A program made the position numbers and the translations under genes. Below the pieces are notes generated by a model. That model had not been told where the DNA came from, made no database searches, and was given only the letters and a program-made list of their open reading frames with translations. A stretch of 64,000 nucleotides of DNA, from positions 3,100,001 to 3,164,000 of the forward strand of contig NZ_LS483250.1 of assembly GCF_900465055.1 (NCBI RefSeq), read 5' to 3'. The DNA is from Moritella yayanosii. GTDB taxonomy: Bacteria; Pseudomonadota; Gammaproteobacteria; Enterobacterales; Moritellaceae. Positions 45,870-55,945 of this stretch are shown here, piece after piece; position 1 is the first letter of the stretch, and each line of letters opens with the position of its first letter.

Positions 45870-47729
45870 ATGTCTGTACTTTTATTTCTGAGCATTGCGA
45901 CGCTTTTCCTTGGCCCTTATTTATGTAAATTTGTCGGCTCTAAATCTGATCGCTTTGCTTTCTTTGATAGTTTTATCTTCGTTTCCATTGGCGGTTTGGT
46001 GTTATTCCATATCTTGCCGGAATTATTGGAAACTGGGGGTATTGCCGTTCTTGGACTCATGCTAGTTGGCTTATTTGGCCCTGGTATGGTGGAAAAAGTA
46101 TTTCATAAAGTCGCCAAACAAACCCATTCGATTACCTTGATATTAGGCGTATTCGGTCTCGTCTTACACGCGCTCACCGATGGTGGTGCGCTGGCTATTG
46201 AAGAGGATCAAACGGCTTATTTATTAGCAATCGGTGTGGTACTGCATCGCTTTCCCGTTGGCCTTACCGTATGGTGGCTGTTACGTCCGCATTATGGCAG
46301 AGCGTTACCGCTAGCGGTATTAACGGCGATGTCAGTGGCAACGGTTGCTGGTACTTGGCTAGGTGGAGAACTGATTGCACATGATAGTGGTAACTGGTTG
46401 ATCTGGTTCCAAGCGTTAGTGATGGGCTCTATTTTACATGTGGTATTTCACCAGCCGTATAAACAGGAATACGGTAAAGAAACTCAACGCGACAAATTTG
46501 CCGCTGGTACCGGGAGTTTAATTGGCGCTGCTTGTTTGTTGGCTGTGTTACTGCCACATTGGCTAGGTTATGCGCCACATGATCACGATTCGGAAGACGT
46601 GGCCATATCACAAACGACCATATCACAAATAACGGTTTCATCTGAATTACACGCTGATGACCTTGCGGGACAAGCACACGGTAGTGAAACGGCAGAGACC
46701 TTACTCCGCTTTGTGAGTTTGTCGTTACATGCTGCACCGGCATTATTAGTCGCTTACCTCCTGACGTGGCTGATTAACTTTGTGAAACCAGCGTTCAACA
46801 TGGTGGGTCAATTACGCAGTACAAGTTCAGTGGTTGGGGCATTAAAAGGCACCTTAATCGGGTTACCCCTGCCGATTTGTATTCCGGATGCCTCGGGTAT
46901 GTATAAACAATTGATTAAAGCGGGTTGTGGTTCTGCATTAGCCGTTTCGTTCTTGGTGGCATCACCTGTGCTTGGGTTTGATGCATTACTTATTTCACTG
47001 CCGTTATTAGGCGTTGAATGGGTTGGTATTCGTTTAGTGATGGCGATTATTTTAGCTGTGACGCTGGGATTATTGATTGGGTTATTGTTTAAAAAACATG
47101 ATCTAAACACCGACACGAGTGCCACACCAGAACAGTTAAAACAATCAACATCGCGCTTGAAGCATGCCTTTGAACACGGTTTCACCCATTTAATTGATCA
47201 CACCGCGCCTTGGGTGTTGTTTGGATTAATTGCCGCGGCCACATTTACCCCGACAATTGGTTGGCAATTCTTACAGCAAGCACCTTGGTTGCAAGTGGTG
47301 CTCGCCATTATGATTGCATTACCCTTCCATTTCTGTGCCACGGGTATTACCCCGGTATTAGCGATTATGCTCATTGCCGGCGTATCACCTGGTGCAGTTG
47401 TGGCCTTCAGTCTCGTTGGACCGACACTTAACCTCGATTTGTATCGCTTTATTAAAGATAATCAAGGTAAGCACATCGCAGTCGCAGTGGTGATGGCTAT
47501 TGTTACTGTCGCCTTGTTATTGGGTCTGGGTATTATGTATTGGGTACCTGAATTACCTAAACCTTGGTTAACGCTAGCACCGCATTGGCAAGATGATTGG
47601 TGGCGCTATGTCAGTTTAGTGATTGTCACCGTGTTATTCGCGATTAGTCTTTTACGTCGAGGTGCGCGTAGCTTTATGCTGGAGTTAGTACCGCATAGTT
47701 TTAGACGTGCCAAACCACATCACCATTAG
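45870..47729 (+). CDS. Fusion of ZIP-like and DUF318/SO_0444-type permease domains
   Basis: A 619-residue membrane protein. Residues 1-195 have six or more helices with ZIP-like motifs: HILPELLE (47-54), HALTDGG (100-106, the place of HNFPEG) and HRFPVG (126-131, the place of HEIPEG). A His/Asp-rich loop (about 235-275) follows. Residues 285-605 resemble the ArsP/DUF318 permease family: GLPLPICIPDAS at 331 aligns with the usual GxPLPLCSCG, and FHFCATGITP (487-496) with the second CxxGxTP motif. The first motif has lost its second Cys (CIPD for CSCG). The protein ends in HHH. Metal or metalloid transport is likely; direction and ion are unknown. It is alone, 75 bases after the DeoR-type gene. 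Confidence 0.75.
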   Translation: MSVLLFLSIATLFLGPYLCKFVGSKSDRFAFFDSFIFVSIGGLVLFHILPELLETGGIAVLGLMLVGLFGPGMVEKVFHKVAKQTHSITLILGVFGLVLHALTDGGALAIEEDQTAYLLAIGVVLHRFPVGLTVWWLLRPHYGRALPLAVLTAMSVATVAGTWLGGELIAHDSGNWLIWFQALVMGSILHVVFHQPYKQEYGKETQRDKFAAGTGSLIGAACLLAVLLPHWLGYAPHDHDSEDVAISQTTISQITVSSELHADDLAGQAHGSETAETLLRFVSLSLHAAPALLVAYLLTWLINFVKPAFNMVGQLRSTSSVVGALKGTLIGLPLPICIPDASGMYKQLIKAGCGSALAVSFLVASPVLGFDALLISLPLLGVEWVGIRLVMAIILAVTLGLLIGLLFKKHDLNTDTSATPEQLKQSTSRLKHAFEHGFTHLIDHTAPWVLFGLIAAATFTPTIGWQFLQQAPWLQVVLAIMIALPFHFCATGITPVLAIMLIAGVSPGAVVAFSLVGPTLNLDLYRFIKDNQGKHIAVAVVMAIVTVALLLGLGIMYWVPELPKPWLTLAPHWQDDWWRYVSLVIVTVLFAISLLRRGARSFMLELVPHSFRRAKPHHH

Positions 47730-47920
47730 ATTATAATATCAATCGTATTACTACGGGCGTTACGTCGACAGCTGATCCGACGCTCGTAACGGGAGCAATA
47801 ATTTAATTTACGTTGCCGTCGCTCACAGCCGTGACGTTGCTCCATGATGAACTCACCTGCTATTTCTATCGTGTCGATGGTATTGATTTCTTTATTTACA
47901 GCGTCTTGCTTTACGTCCAT
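47726..47920 (-). CDS. Uncertain 64-residue Cys/Arg-rich protein
   Basis: The frame starts at an ATG at 47920 with a weak AGTAGG upstream and ends inside the 3' end of the permease gene. It reads MDVKQDAVNKEINTIDTI and later RHGCERRQRKLNYCSRY with CRRN. The basic, Cys-containing second half could bind nucleic acid or metal, but no family is recognised and it may be chance. Nothing else is seen in 47921-48086 apart from the presumed promoter of the next gene. Confidence 0.3.
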   Translation of the reverse strand: MDVKQDAVNKEINTIDTIEIAGEFIMEQRHGCERRQRKLNYCSRYERRISCRRNARSNTIDIII

Positions 47921-48086
47921 GCTTGGCCTACTTGTTATGCTATAGAAATAGCGCTTTGTTAACGCTTTATTTTATGTATTAACTTCAAGCTTTCTGATTT
48001 TATATTTGCAAGATTAAATCAGTTCTGGTTTACTAAGATTAGTATAATTAAGTGTAAATTTAGTACCAATTATGGGTGAGTTTTGT

Positions 48087-48758
48087 ATGACGGATAAGGA
48101 TATTTGTATGCAAAAGCATAAAAGGTTATGTAATGCCAAAAAAGTGAGTGCTGTATTAACCCAAGATGAACTCAATTTATTACAGGAAGTGATTGATAGT
48201 CAGGATAATGATGAGCATCACGATGTTTTTATATCGCATATATCTAAACAGATGCTGAGCCGATTGACTGACTCTGACGATATTGCACTGGTGACATCGA
48301 ATCACCAGGAAGAGTTTCGTTTTCCCTTATATCTGGTGAGTGATGGTTTTCATGGTGAGCTAAAAGAGTTAGGACCACCGGATATTATTGATCATAACGG
48401 TAGTGAAGGACGTTACTGGCGGTTAGCCGATCCGCGAGGGGTAAAAATATTTGACCCACAAGGTGAAACATTACTTGGCGCGGTGATGAATATCTCAACG
48501 TCGGGTTTGTTTGTGTTGTGCAGTGCGCAACAATTTTCGTCGTTCGACTTTAATTTAAAGGATGGCGATAACCTGCGCTTTTATTTAAAGATCCCACAGC
48601 GTGGTTTTCATTTTGTTGAAGCCAGAGTCGTGCGGATTGAAAATGAACATAATAATGGTAAAGGGCTGGCGCTAAAATTTGATATCAACAATGAACTGGA
48701 GTTGATATTGCATGATTATATTATTGAACGCCATGATTCATCGAATGAATCAGACTAG
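48087..48758 (+). CDS. PilZ-domain protein
   Basis: A 223-residue cytoplasmic protein. The N-terminal 90 residues are helical (LTQDELNLLQEVIDSQ). The C-terminal half is a PilZ barrel with NISTSGLFVLC (the D/NxSxxG motif) and FVEARVVRIENEHNNGKGLALKF. The upstream arginine motif reads YWRLADPRG, so the two Arg are four residues apart rather than the usual three (RxxxR). Cyclic-di-GMP binding is therefore uncertain. The start at 48087 has GGTGAG six bases upstream; an in-frame ATG at 48072 is less likely. Confidence 0.75.
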   Translation: MTDKDICMQKHKRLCNAKKVSAVLTQDELNLLQEVIDSQDNDEHHDVFISHISKQMLSRLTDSDDIALVTSNHQEEFRFPLYLVSDGFHGELKELGPPDIIDHNGSEGRYWRLADPRGVKIFDPQGETLLGAVMNISTSGLFVLCSAQQFSSFDFNLKDGDNLRFYLKIPQRGFHFVEARVVRIENEHNNGKGLALKFDINNELELILHDYIIERHDSSNESD

Positions 48759-48871
48759 CTGTTAATTGCCGTCAATTAACAGCTATTAGAAGGATTATAG
48801 CCCTATCTCATCTGCACATGCTTTTGCTGATGATGACGGGGCTCATTAACGTTATCTATTCAGTATATAAA

Positions 48872-50290
48872 TTAATTGATATCGAGTTCTTTTAGCTTAC
48901 GGGTGAGGGTATTGCGTCCCCATCCCAGTAATTTTGCGGCATCTTGTTTATGACCCTGGGTATACTCCAATGCCGTCTGTAACATGATACGCTCAAAATC
49001 GGGCATTGCCTCTGCAAGAATGTCGCGGTGCCCTGAAGCGAATTGTTGTGCTGTCCAGGTTTTTAATTGACTACGCCAATCGCCTTGTTGAGCCCCGCCA
49101 AGATTGTTGAGTTTAGTCGGTTGTTCATTGGTGATCTCCGGCGGTAAGTCAGCAATGAATATTTCTTGGCCGCTGGCCATCACGGTTAGCCAACGGCAAA
49201 TATTTTCGAGTTGGCGGACGTTACCGGACCAATGGTGATTGGTTAAGTAAGTTTCTGCTTCTTTACTGAGTATTTTAGTTTCGACACCGAGTTCTTTACC
49301 TGCACTGATCAAAAAATGATTGGCCAATTTAGGTATATCTTCACGACGTTCATTGAGTGACGGAATATGGATACGAATGACATTTAAACGATGAAATAAA
49401 TCTTCACGAAAACTACCATCAGCCACTTTCTGTTCTAAATTTTGGTGCGTGGCGGCAATGATTCGCACATCGACACTCACTGGCGAATGACCACCGACAC
49501 GGTAAAATTGACCATCCGACAATACCCGCAGCAGCCGAGTTTGAATATCAATCGGCATATCACCGATCTCATCTAAAAATAGTGTGCCACCATTGGCTTG
49601 CTCAAAACGGCCATTACGCACACCCGTGGCACCGGTAAATGCGCCTTTTTCATGGCCAAAGAGTTCTGATTCAATTAAATCTTTGGGGATAGCCGCCATG
49701 TTTAAAGCAATGAATTCGTTGTTTACGCGTGGGCTGTGTTTGTGTAACGCTTGTGCGACAAGCTCTTTACCCGTGCCAGATTCACCATTAATTAACACAC
49801 TGATGGATGAACGCGATAACCGACCAATAGCCCGGAATACTTCCTGCATGGCTGGTGCTTCACCTATGATTTCAGGCACGGGTTCCACTTTATTATTTTT
49901 TCGGCGATTTTTGCTTTGTTCTCTGGCGTGAGTCACGGCGCGGGTGGCTAAGGAAACTGCTTCATCAATATCAAATGGTTTTGGCAGGTATTCAAATGCA
50001 CCGGCCTTGTAAGCGCTCACGGCACTGTCGAGATCGGAGTGCGCAGTCATAATGATAATCGGCAGATCCGGATGAGTAGCGTGCACTTTAGCCATTAACT
50101 CTAGTCCGCTCATTTTGGGCATGCGGATATCAGAAATAATAATATCTGGTTGTTCGAATTCGAGTTTGTTTAATAAGGCATGTGCATCACTGAACACAGA
50201 GGTTTCAAACTGTTGTGACTTTAATGCTTTATCGAGAACCCAGCGGATTGAACTATCGTCGTCGACAATCCAAATTGTAGATGTTGTCAT
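48872..50290 (-). CDS. glnG: Nitrogen regulator NtrC (GlnG)
   Basis: A 472-residue sigma-54 activator. The receiver domain has the phospho-acceptor Asp in IIISDIRMPKMSG. The AAA+ domain has GESGTGKE and the sigma-54 contact GAFTGA (in GHEKGAFTGATG). The C-terminal Fis-type helix-turn-helix is AAKLLGWGRNTLTRKLKEL. It is phosphorylated by NtrB under nitrogen limitation. It lies 11 bases after ntrB. Confidence 0.97.
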   Translation of the reverse strand: MTTSTIWIVDDDSSIRWVLDKALKSQQFETSVFSDAHALLNKLEFEQPDIIISDIRMPKMSGLELMAKVHATHPDLPIIIMTAHSDLDSAVSAYKAGAFEYLPKPFDIDEAVSLATRAVTHAREQSKNRRKNNKVEPVPEIIGEAPAMQEVFRAIGRLSRSSISVLINGESGTGKELVAQALHKHSPRVNNEFIALNMAAIPKDLIESELFGHEKGAFTGATGVRNGRFEQANGGTLFLDEIGDMPIDIQTRLLRVLSDGQFYRVGGHSPVSVDVRIIAATHQNLEQKVADGSFREDLFHRLNVIRIHIPSLNERREDIPKLANHFLISAGKELGVETKILSKEAETYLTNHHWSGNVRQLENICRWLTVMASGQEIFIADLPPEITNEQPTKLNNLGGAQQGDWRSQLKTWTAQQFASGHRDILAEAMPDFERIMLQTALEYTQGHKQDAAKLLGWGRNTLTRKLKELDIN

Positions 50291-50301
50291 AGTCTAATCC
50301 T

Positions 50302-51354
50302 TTATTTTCTTAGTGGCAGATAAATGGAAAATTCGGTATGACCAGGCCAGCTATGGCACTCAATTTTACCTTTGTGTTGTTTAATCAAGTTTTGAGCGAT
50401 AGAAAGACCAAGTCCGGTGCCACCTTCACGTGCAGTGACCATCGGGTAGAACAGGGTATCTTTAATGTGTTCAGGAATACCAGGCCCGTCATCGATGATT
50501 TTTATTTCGGCACATAAGCGATATTTCTGGCCTTGAATATTCACTTGATGCGCTGTTCGAGTAATAATTTTGATGGTGCCATGCTCTTTCAGTATTTGAA
50601 TGGCATTGCTAATGATATTCAGTAGTGCTTGCTGTAATAAGTCTGGTTCCATCTCAAAATCAGGGATGGATGGATCGTAATCGCGTTCGATAATAATGCC
50701 AGGTGGTAAATCAAATTCGACTAATTGTTTTACTTTTTCAATCACGGAGTGAATATTTAAAATAGTTTGTTTACCGGGTTTTTGTGGTCCTAATAAACGG
50801 TCAACAAGGCTCCGTAATCGGTCGGCTTGCTCGATGATAATACTGGTATATTCTTTTAATTCAGCGGTGGGTAATTCTTTTTCTAATAATTGCGCCGCAC
50901 CACGTAATCCCCCTAATGGATTTTTAATTTCATGGGCGAGACCACGAACTAGCTCTTGCGCTGCTTGTTGTTGTACATGTTGATAAAGCTCCTGGCTGAT
51001 TTTCTTTTGTAAGTCGATTTGTCTGGCTTCAATTAAAATACAGGTTTCTGGACCAAAGTTAGTCAAGGTTGCTGATATTTCAACTAATAGCTGACGATCG
51101 TCAATCACTAGTGATACTTCGTTGTCTGTAAAGCCTTGCCCGGTTTTTATCATGCTTGCCAGTAACGAAGGGTCTAAGCTTGTGTGTTTAATAATGTCGG
51201 TTATCTTAACATCCAATATTCGACTAGCACTGGAGCCTAACAGTTGTTCACCTGCAGGATTAATATATTTAATATGCAGTTTATGATCGAGTACAAACAC
51301 CGAAGAGACGAGGTTATTCAGTAATGATTGTTGGGGTTCAGGGATCATTATCAT
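50302..51354 (-). CDS. glnL: Nitrogen sensor kinase NtrB (GlnL)
   Basis: A 350-residue soluble histidine kinase/phosphatase controlled by PII. An N-terminal PAS domain (residues 5-110) precedes the H-box GLAHEIKNPLGGLRGAAQL. The ATPase shows NIISNAIQ, IIDDGPGIP and GTGLGLSIAQNLI. It has its own likely promoter with an NtrC site (51393-51407). Confidence 0.96.
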   Translation of the reverse strand: MIMIPEPQQSLLNNLVSSVFVLDHKLHIKYINPAGEQLLGSSASRILDVKITDIIKHTSLDPSLLASMIKTGQGFTDNEVSLVIDDRQLLVEISATLTNFGPETCILIEARQIDLQKKISQELYQHVQQQAAQELVRGLAHEIKNPLGGLRGAAQLLEKELPTAELKEYTSIIIEQADRLRSLVDRLLGPQKPGKQTILNIHSVIEKVKQLVEFDLPPGIIIERDYDPSIPDFEMEPDLLQQALLNIISNAIQILKEHGTIKIITRTAHQVNIQGQKYRLCAEIKIIDDGPGIPEHIKDTLFYPMVTAREGGTGLGLSIAQNLIKQHKGKIECHSWPGHTEFSIYLPLRK

Positions 51355-51392
51355 GGTACTTCCTTATTAGGATCAATATCCCATAACCGAAC

Positions 51393-51407
51393 GCACCGAT
51401 TTGGTGC
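51393..51407. promoter_or_regulatory. NtrC operator upstream of ntrB
   Basis: GCACC-GATTT-GGTGC, a perfect NtrC half-site pair, lies 39 bp before the ntrB ATG and 11 bp downstream of a candidate -10 (TAATAT on the minus strand, 51423-51418). In this place NtrC would repress the ntrBC promoter, as known for E. coli glnLp. Confidence 0.75.
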
Positions 51408-51457
51408 TAACTCTAAAATATTACTGTACAGCGTGATAAAATTAAAGCAATAATGAG

Positions 51458-51979
51458 TTAGTTGGCCTTAAAACGATGCAAATAAACAGTAATTAACTCT
51501 GATGATGCAATTACCTTGCCTAAATTGTTAATTATTTGTAGCTGTAATGTATGTGTACCTACGGGTATATGACGGACCTTAAATTGGTTGTCTATTTGTT
51601 CGCTATGGATCACGCCATCAATTAATAAGCGAATATTTAAACCGTAGGTTAGCGTGGCACTGAGTGTTGCAGATACGGTTATCTCACCGCTATTGCTGCG
51701 TAAGGTTTGTTGATCGATAGGGCTGTTAATACTAACGCCAATCGGTATTAAAAGCATGTCAGTATTACTTGTATTTGCAGCACTTGCTGCTGGTGTTCTT
51801 GATTGAATCAGTGATGCTATAGACGGCGGTGTGAGTTTCACATCAATTTCTGTGGCAGATTCAGGTTTACTTTCGTTATCAGAAAAATGGGTGATACCTT
51901 GTTCATCAGTCCATTGATAAATAGCGGCGACACTGGCATGGCTTGTGAGTATTAATATTAATAACATAACGTGTTGCAT
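51458..51979 (-). CDS. DUF4124-domain secreted protein
   Basis: A 173-residue protein with a signal peptide (about 1-18). It is followed by IYQWTDEQGITHFSDNES, the DUF4124 signature. The C-terminal part (GLNIRLLIDGVIHSEQ; IPVGTHTLQLQIINNLGKV) reads as an immunoglobulin-like beta domain. It is periplasmic or cell-surface. Such genes often sit between glnA and ntrB in this group, with no known role. Confidence 0.85.
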   Translation of the reverse strand: MQHVMLLILILTSHASVAAIYQWTDEQGITHFSDNESKPESATEIDVKLTPPSIASLIQSRTPAASAANTSNTDMLLIPIGVSINSPIDQQTLRSNSGEITVSATLSATLTYGLNIRLLIDGVIHSEQIDNQFKVRHIPVGTHTLQLQIINNLGKVIASSELITVYLHRFKAN

Positions 51980-52048
51980 AGCGACATCCTGTCTGTTTTT
52001 ATTGATTTATATGGTTATTCTCACCTAGTTACATGAAATTAACAAATA

Positions 52049-52077
52049 AAAAACCCGCTAAATAGCGGGTTTTTTTA
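52049..52077. terminator. Terminator of glnA (bidirectional)
   Basis: ACCCGCTA / TAGCGGGT with an AA loop is flanked by A-run and T7, functional on both strands. Confidence 0.93.
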
Positions 52078-52100
52078 GATTAATTTGTATGAATAACAAA

Positions 52101-53510
52101 TTATACGCTGTAGTACATTTCAAACTCAATTGGGTGAGTTGTCATGTTCAGTCTTTCAACTTCTTGTGCTTTTATTGCAATGTAAGCATCGATAGTATCG
52201 TCAGCCATTACATCACCAGCCGTTAAGAAATCACGGTCAGTATCGAGTGCGGATAGTGCTTCTTGTAGTGAAGAGGCAACTTGTGGAATTTCAGCTGCTT
52301 CTTCTGCTGGCAGGTCGTATAAATCTTTATCCATGGCATCACCAGGGTGAATGCGGTTTTTAATACCGTCAATACCCGCCATTAACATTGCAGAGAATGC
52401 TAAATATGGATTTGCTGCTGGATCTGGGAAACGTACTTCAATACGGGTCGCTTTCGGTGATGGTACGATTGGGATACGGATTGATGCAGAACGGTTTCGC
52501 GCTGAATAAGCTAGCATTACGGGTGCTTCAAAACCAGGAACTAAACGTTTGTACGAGTTAGTTGTTGGGTTAGCAAATGCGTTAATTGCTTTTGCGTGTT
52601 TGATGATACCACCAATGTAATAAAGTGCAATTTCAGATAGGCCGCCATACAGATCACCAGCAAAAATATTTTCGCCATTTTTCTGTAGTGATTGGTGACA
52701 ATGCATACCTGAACCGTTATCGCCTACCAGTGGCTTAGGCATAAATGTTGCTGTTTTGCCGTAAGCGTGAGCCACATTATGGATAACATATTTGGTAATT
52801 TGAACTTCGTCCGCTTTTTCAACGATTGAGTTGTATAGTGCTGCGATCTCGTTTTGACCTGCAGTTGCAACTTCATGGTGATGAGCTTCAATTGTTAAGC
52901 CCATTTCTTCCATTATTAGGCACATTGCGCTACGGATGTCTTGTGCAGAGTCAACCGGTGATACAGGGAAGTAACCACCTTTAACGCTTGGACGGTGACC
53001 CATGTTGCCGCCTTCGTACTCTTTATCAGAGTTCCAGCTTGCTTCTTCAGCGTCAATTTTGTACATGCTACCGGACATGTCAGTTTTGTATTTAACATCA
53101 TCAAATAGGAAAAACTCTGGTTCCGGACCGAAGAATACATCATCAGCGATACCGGTTGAGCGTAAATATGCAAGTGCTCGTTTTGCTACTGAACGAGGGT
53201 CACGGCTATAACCTTGCATTGTTGCAGGCTCTAGTACGTCACAACGTATGTTCAGAGTGGTTACTTCTGTGAATGGGTCAAGTACGGCTGTTGCTGGATC
53301 GGGCATTAAAATCATGTCTGATTCGTCGATGCTTTTCCAACCTTCAATTGATGAACCATCAAACATTTTGCCATCTTCAAAGAAGCCGGCATTAATCTGA
53401 TGATGTGGTAGAGAAACGTGCTGCTCTTTACCTTTCGTATCTGTAAAACGTAAATCTACAAATTTAACGTCTTGTTCTTTAATTAGAGCTAATACGCTTT
53501 CTGCTGACAT
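52101..53510 (-). CDS. glnA: Glutamine synthetase, type I
   Basis: A 469-residue dodecameric enzyme making glutamine from glutamate and ammonia. It has [10 protein letters not shown], the ATP loop [17 protein letters not shown] and [16 protein letters not shown]. The adenylylation tyrosine lies in [12 protein letters not shown], so GlnE control is expected. A GGAGG ribosome site lies eight bases before the ATG. Transcription comes from a sigma-54 promoter with two NtrC sites. Confidence 0.98.
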   Translation of the reverse strand: MSAESVLALIKEQDVKFVDLRFTDTKGKEQHVSLPHHQINAGFFEDGKMFDGSSIEGWKSIDESDMILMPDPATAVLDPFTEVTTLNIRCDVLEPATMQGYSRDPRSVAKRALAYLRSTGIADDVFFGPEPEFFLFDDVKYKTDMSGSMYKIDAEEASWNSDKEYEGGNMGHRPSVKGGYFPVSPVDSAQDIRSAMCLIMEEMGLTIEAHHHEVATAGQNEIAALYNSIVEKADEVQITKYVIHNVAHAYGKTATFMPKPLVGDNGSGMHCHQSLQKNGENIFAGDLYGGLSEIALYYIGGIIKHAKAINAFANPTTNSYKRLVPGFEAPVMLAYSARNRSASIRIPIVPSPKATRIEVRFPDPAANPYLAFSAMLMAGIDGIKNRIHPGDAMDKDLYDLPAEEAAEIPQVASSLQEALSALDTDRDFLTAGDVMADDTIDAYIAIKAQEVERLNMTTHPIEFEMYYSV

Positions 53511-53587
53511 AATAAATAACCTCCGGTGTCATCAATATGATGGCTTCATTTAAAGTGGTTGACTGTAAACAATCATGATCTAAATAA

Positions 53588-53604
53588 TGCCATATACGTG
53601 CCAA
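53588..53604 (-). promoter_or_regulatory. Sigma-54 promoter of glnA
   Basis: On the minus strand TTGGCACG-TATA-TGGCA matches the sigma-54 consensus TTGGCACG-N4-TTGCW except one base. The -24 GG and -12 GC are at the right distance. The RNA would start near 53577, 67 bases before the glnA ATG. Confidence 0.88.
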
Positions 53605-53667
53605 CTATTTAAGTTGTTGATTTAAAAGTTTTAATGTACATGTTGTTGGTTGGTGTAGTCCGCCGCT

Positions 53668-53704
53668 GCACGAATGCTGTGCGTTTACCGCACCTTTTTG
53701 GTGC
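53668..53704. promoter_or_regulatory. Two NtrC sites of the glnA enhancer
   Basis: GCACC-TTTTT-GGTGC (53690-53704) is a perfect site, and GCAC-N7-GTGC (53668-53682) is a weaker one with the same geometry. Their centres are 22 bp apart, about -98 and -120 from the expected start, suited to NtrC oligomer formation and looping to the sigma-54 promoter. Confidence 0.82.
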
Positions 53705-53974
53705 AATGGTAATTACCGCCATTAAACTCATACATTCGGTATTACTGATATCGATATTATGGTTTATTTTCAGTGATTACCAGTAAAATCGTCTTCAAAT
53801 GCTATTGATAAAATACCGGCGATATTAAGCCTCATCAATGACCACCTGAATAAAGTCTAAATTCATTTTGTCTGTGTACAATGAACTAATTTTTTGCTTA
53901 TCGTACGATTTTTCAATAAAATAAATTGCAATCATTTTACTCTGAGCCAAAATTTTGCTAGGTAGATCACAGCG

Positions 53975-54001
53975 AGGCGGTTACAATACCGCCTAATTTT
54001 T
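53975..54001 (+). terminator. Terminator-like hairpin in the typA leader region
   Basis: AGGCGGT-TACAAT-ACCGCCT is followed by AATTTTT, 30 bases before the typA start. It may be an attenuator in the leader, or a terminator of upstream reading; the loop itself could serve as a -10. Otherwise 53705-53974 shows no gene that I can support. Confidence 0.45.
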
Positions 54002-54030
54002 ACCCATATAAAATATACAGAGGCATCACA

Positions 54031-55848
54031 GTGCTAGATAAACTACGCAACATTGCGATTATCGCTCACGTTGACCATGGTAAAACCACTTTAGTTGACA
54101 AGTTATTAGAACAATCAGGTACTTTAAAAACACGTGGTGGTAATGTAGAACGTGTAATGGATTCTAACGATCTTGAGAAAGAACGTGGTATTACAATTCT
54201 TGCTAAAAATACAGCAATTCAGTGGAATGAGTACCGCATCAACATCGTAGATACTCCAGGGCATGCCGACTTCGGTGGTGAAGTTGAGCGTATCATGTCT
54301 ATGGTAGACAGTGTATGTTTGATCGTTGACGCAGTTGATGGCCCTATGCCACAAACACGTTTCGTAACACAAAAAGCATTTGCACACGGTCTTAAGCCAA
54401 TTGTTGTTATTAACAAAATGGATAAGCCTGGTGCTCGCCCTGATTGGGTTATGGATCAAATCTTTGATTTATTCGACAACTTAGGCGCAACTGATGAACA
54501 GTTAGACTTTAAAGTTGTTTACGCTTCTGCACTAAATGGCTGGGCTAATTCTGAGTCAGGAGAACCAACTGAAAACATGGAACCTTTGTTCCAAGCTATT
54601 GTTGACCATGTTGCTCCACCTGAAGGCGATCGTGACGGTGATTTCCAAATGCAAATCTCGCAACTTGATCACAACGCATATGTTGGTGTGATCGGTGTTG
54701 GCCGTATAACGCGTGGTACTGTTAAAGTAAATCAACAAGTTACTGTTGTTGGTTCTGACGGTAAACAGCGTAAAGGTAAAGTTGGCCAAGTATTAGGTTA
54801 CTTAGGTCTTGAACGTCATGATGTTGAACTCGCAGAAGCGGGCGATATCATTGCAATAACTGGCTTAGGCGATCTTAAAATTTCTGACACTATCTGTGCA
54901 CAGAACAATGTTGACGCGCTACCACCATTATCAGTTGATGAACCAACTGTAACAATGACGTTCCAAGTAAACAACTCACCATTCTGTGGTAGAGAAGGTA
55001 AATTTGTTACATCACGTAACATTCTTGACCGTTTGAATAAAGAGTTAGTACACAACGTTGCACTTAAAGTAGAAGAAACTGCTGATCCAGATAAATTCAA
55101 AGTATCTGGTCGTGGTGAACTTCACCTAGGTATCTTAATTGAAACTATGCGTCGTGAAGGTTTCGAGCTAGCAGTATCTCGTCCTGAAGTTATCGAACGT
55201 ATGATTGACGGTAAGCTACATGAGCCAATGGAAACATTGACTATTGATTGTGAAGAGCAACATCAAGGTTCTGTAATGGAACAGTTAGGTATCCGTAAAG
55301 CGGAACTAACTAACATGATTCCAGATGGTAAAGGTCGTATTCGTTTAGACTTCATGATCCCAAGCCGTGGTTTAATCGGTTTCCAAACTGAATTCCTAAC
55401 AATGACATCTGGTTCTGGTCTTCTATACCATAGCTTCGATCACTACGGTCCACATAAAGGCGGTACAATTGGTCAACGTCAGAATGGTGTATTAGTTTGT
55501 AACCAAACTGGTAAAGCCGTTACTTACTCTCTATTCTTCTTACAAGATCGTGGTCGTCTGTTCTTAGGTCACGCAACAGAAGTATACGAAGGTCAAATTG
55601 TTGGTATTCATAACCGTTCTAACGATTTAACTGTTAACTGTATTCGTGGTAAACAACTTACTAACGTACGTTCTTCTGGTACTGATGAAGCACAAACGCT
55701 TTCACCAGCAATCGTCTTTACTCTTGAGCAAGCGCTTGAATTTATCGATATTGATGAGTTAGTAGAAGTAACACCAAAAAGCATTCGTATCCGTAAGAAA
55801 CTTCTTACAGAAAACGAACGTAAACGTGCTAGCCGTCCAGCTAAATAA
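54031..55848 (+). CDS. typA: Translational GTPase TypA/BipA
   Basis: A 605-residue ribosome-associated GTPase needed for 50S maturation and growth in the cold or under stress. G1 is [13 protein letters not shown]3 [13 protein letters not shown]4 [12 protein letters not shown]. The EF-G-like domains and the C-terminal TypA-specific domain are complete. The start is GTG with AGAGG upstream. Codon use is strongly biased towards that of highly expressed genes compared with the neighbours. Confidence 0.97.
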   Translation: MLDKLRNIAIIAHVDHGKTTLVDKLLEQSGTLKTRGGNVERVMDSNDLEKERGITILAKNTAIQWNEYRINIVDTPGHADFGGEVERIMSMVDSVCLIVDAVDGPMPQTRFVTQKAFAHGLKPIVVINKMDKPGARPDWVMDQIFDLFDNLGATDEQLDFKVVYASALNGWANSESGEPTENMEPLFQAIVDHVAPPEGDRDGDFQMQISQLDHNAYVGVIGVGRITRGTVKVNQQVTVVGSDGKQRKGKVGQVLGYLGLERHDVELAEAGDIIAITGLGDLKISDTICAQNNVDALPPLSVDEPTVTMTFQVNNSPFCGREGKFVTSRNILDRLNKELVHNVALKVEETADPDKFKVSGRGELHLGILIETMRREGFELAVSRPEVIERMIDGKLHEPMETLTIDCEEQHQGSVMEQLGIRKAELTNMIPDGKGRIRLDFMIPSRGLIGFQTEFLTMTSGSGLLYHSFDHYGPHKGGTIGQRQNGVLVCNQTGKAVTYSLFFLQDRGRLFLGHATEVYEGQIVGIHNRSNDLTVNCIRGKQLTNVRSSGTDEAQTLSPAIVFTLEQALEFIDIDELVEVTPKSIRIRKKLLTENERKRASRPAK

Positions 55849-55892
55849 TAATAGTTAACCAGATTATGAATTAATAATCTTGGCGCTATTTC

Positions 55893-55927
55893 AAAAAAAG
55901 GTGATACTTAGGTATCACCTTTTTTTA
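55893..55927 (+). terminator. Terminator of typA
   Basis: AGGTGATAC-TTAG-GTATCACCT with A7 before and T7 after. Confidence 0.95.
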
Positions 55928-55945
55928 TACCCAAGGAGGGAACCT

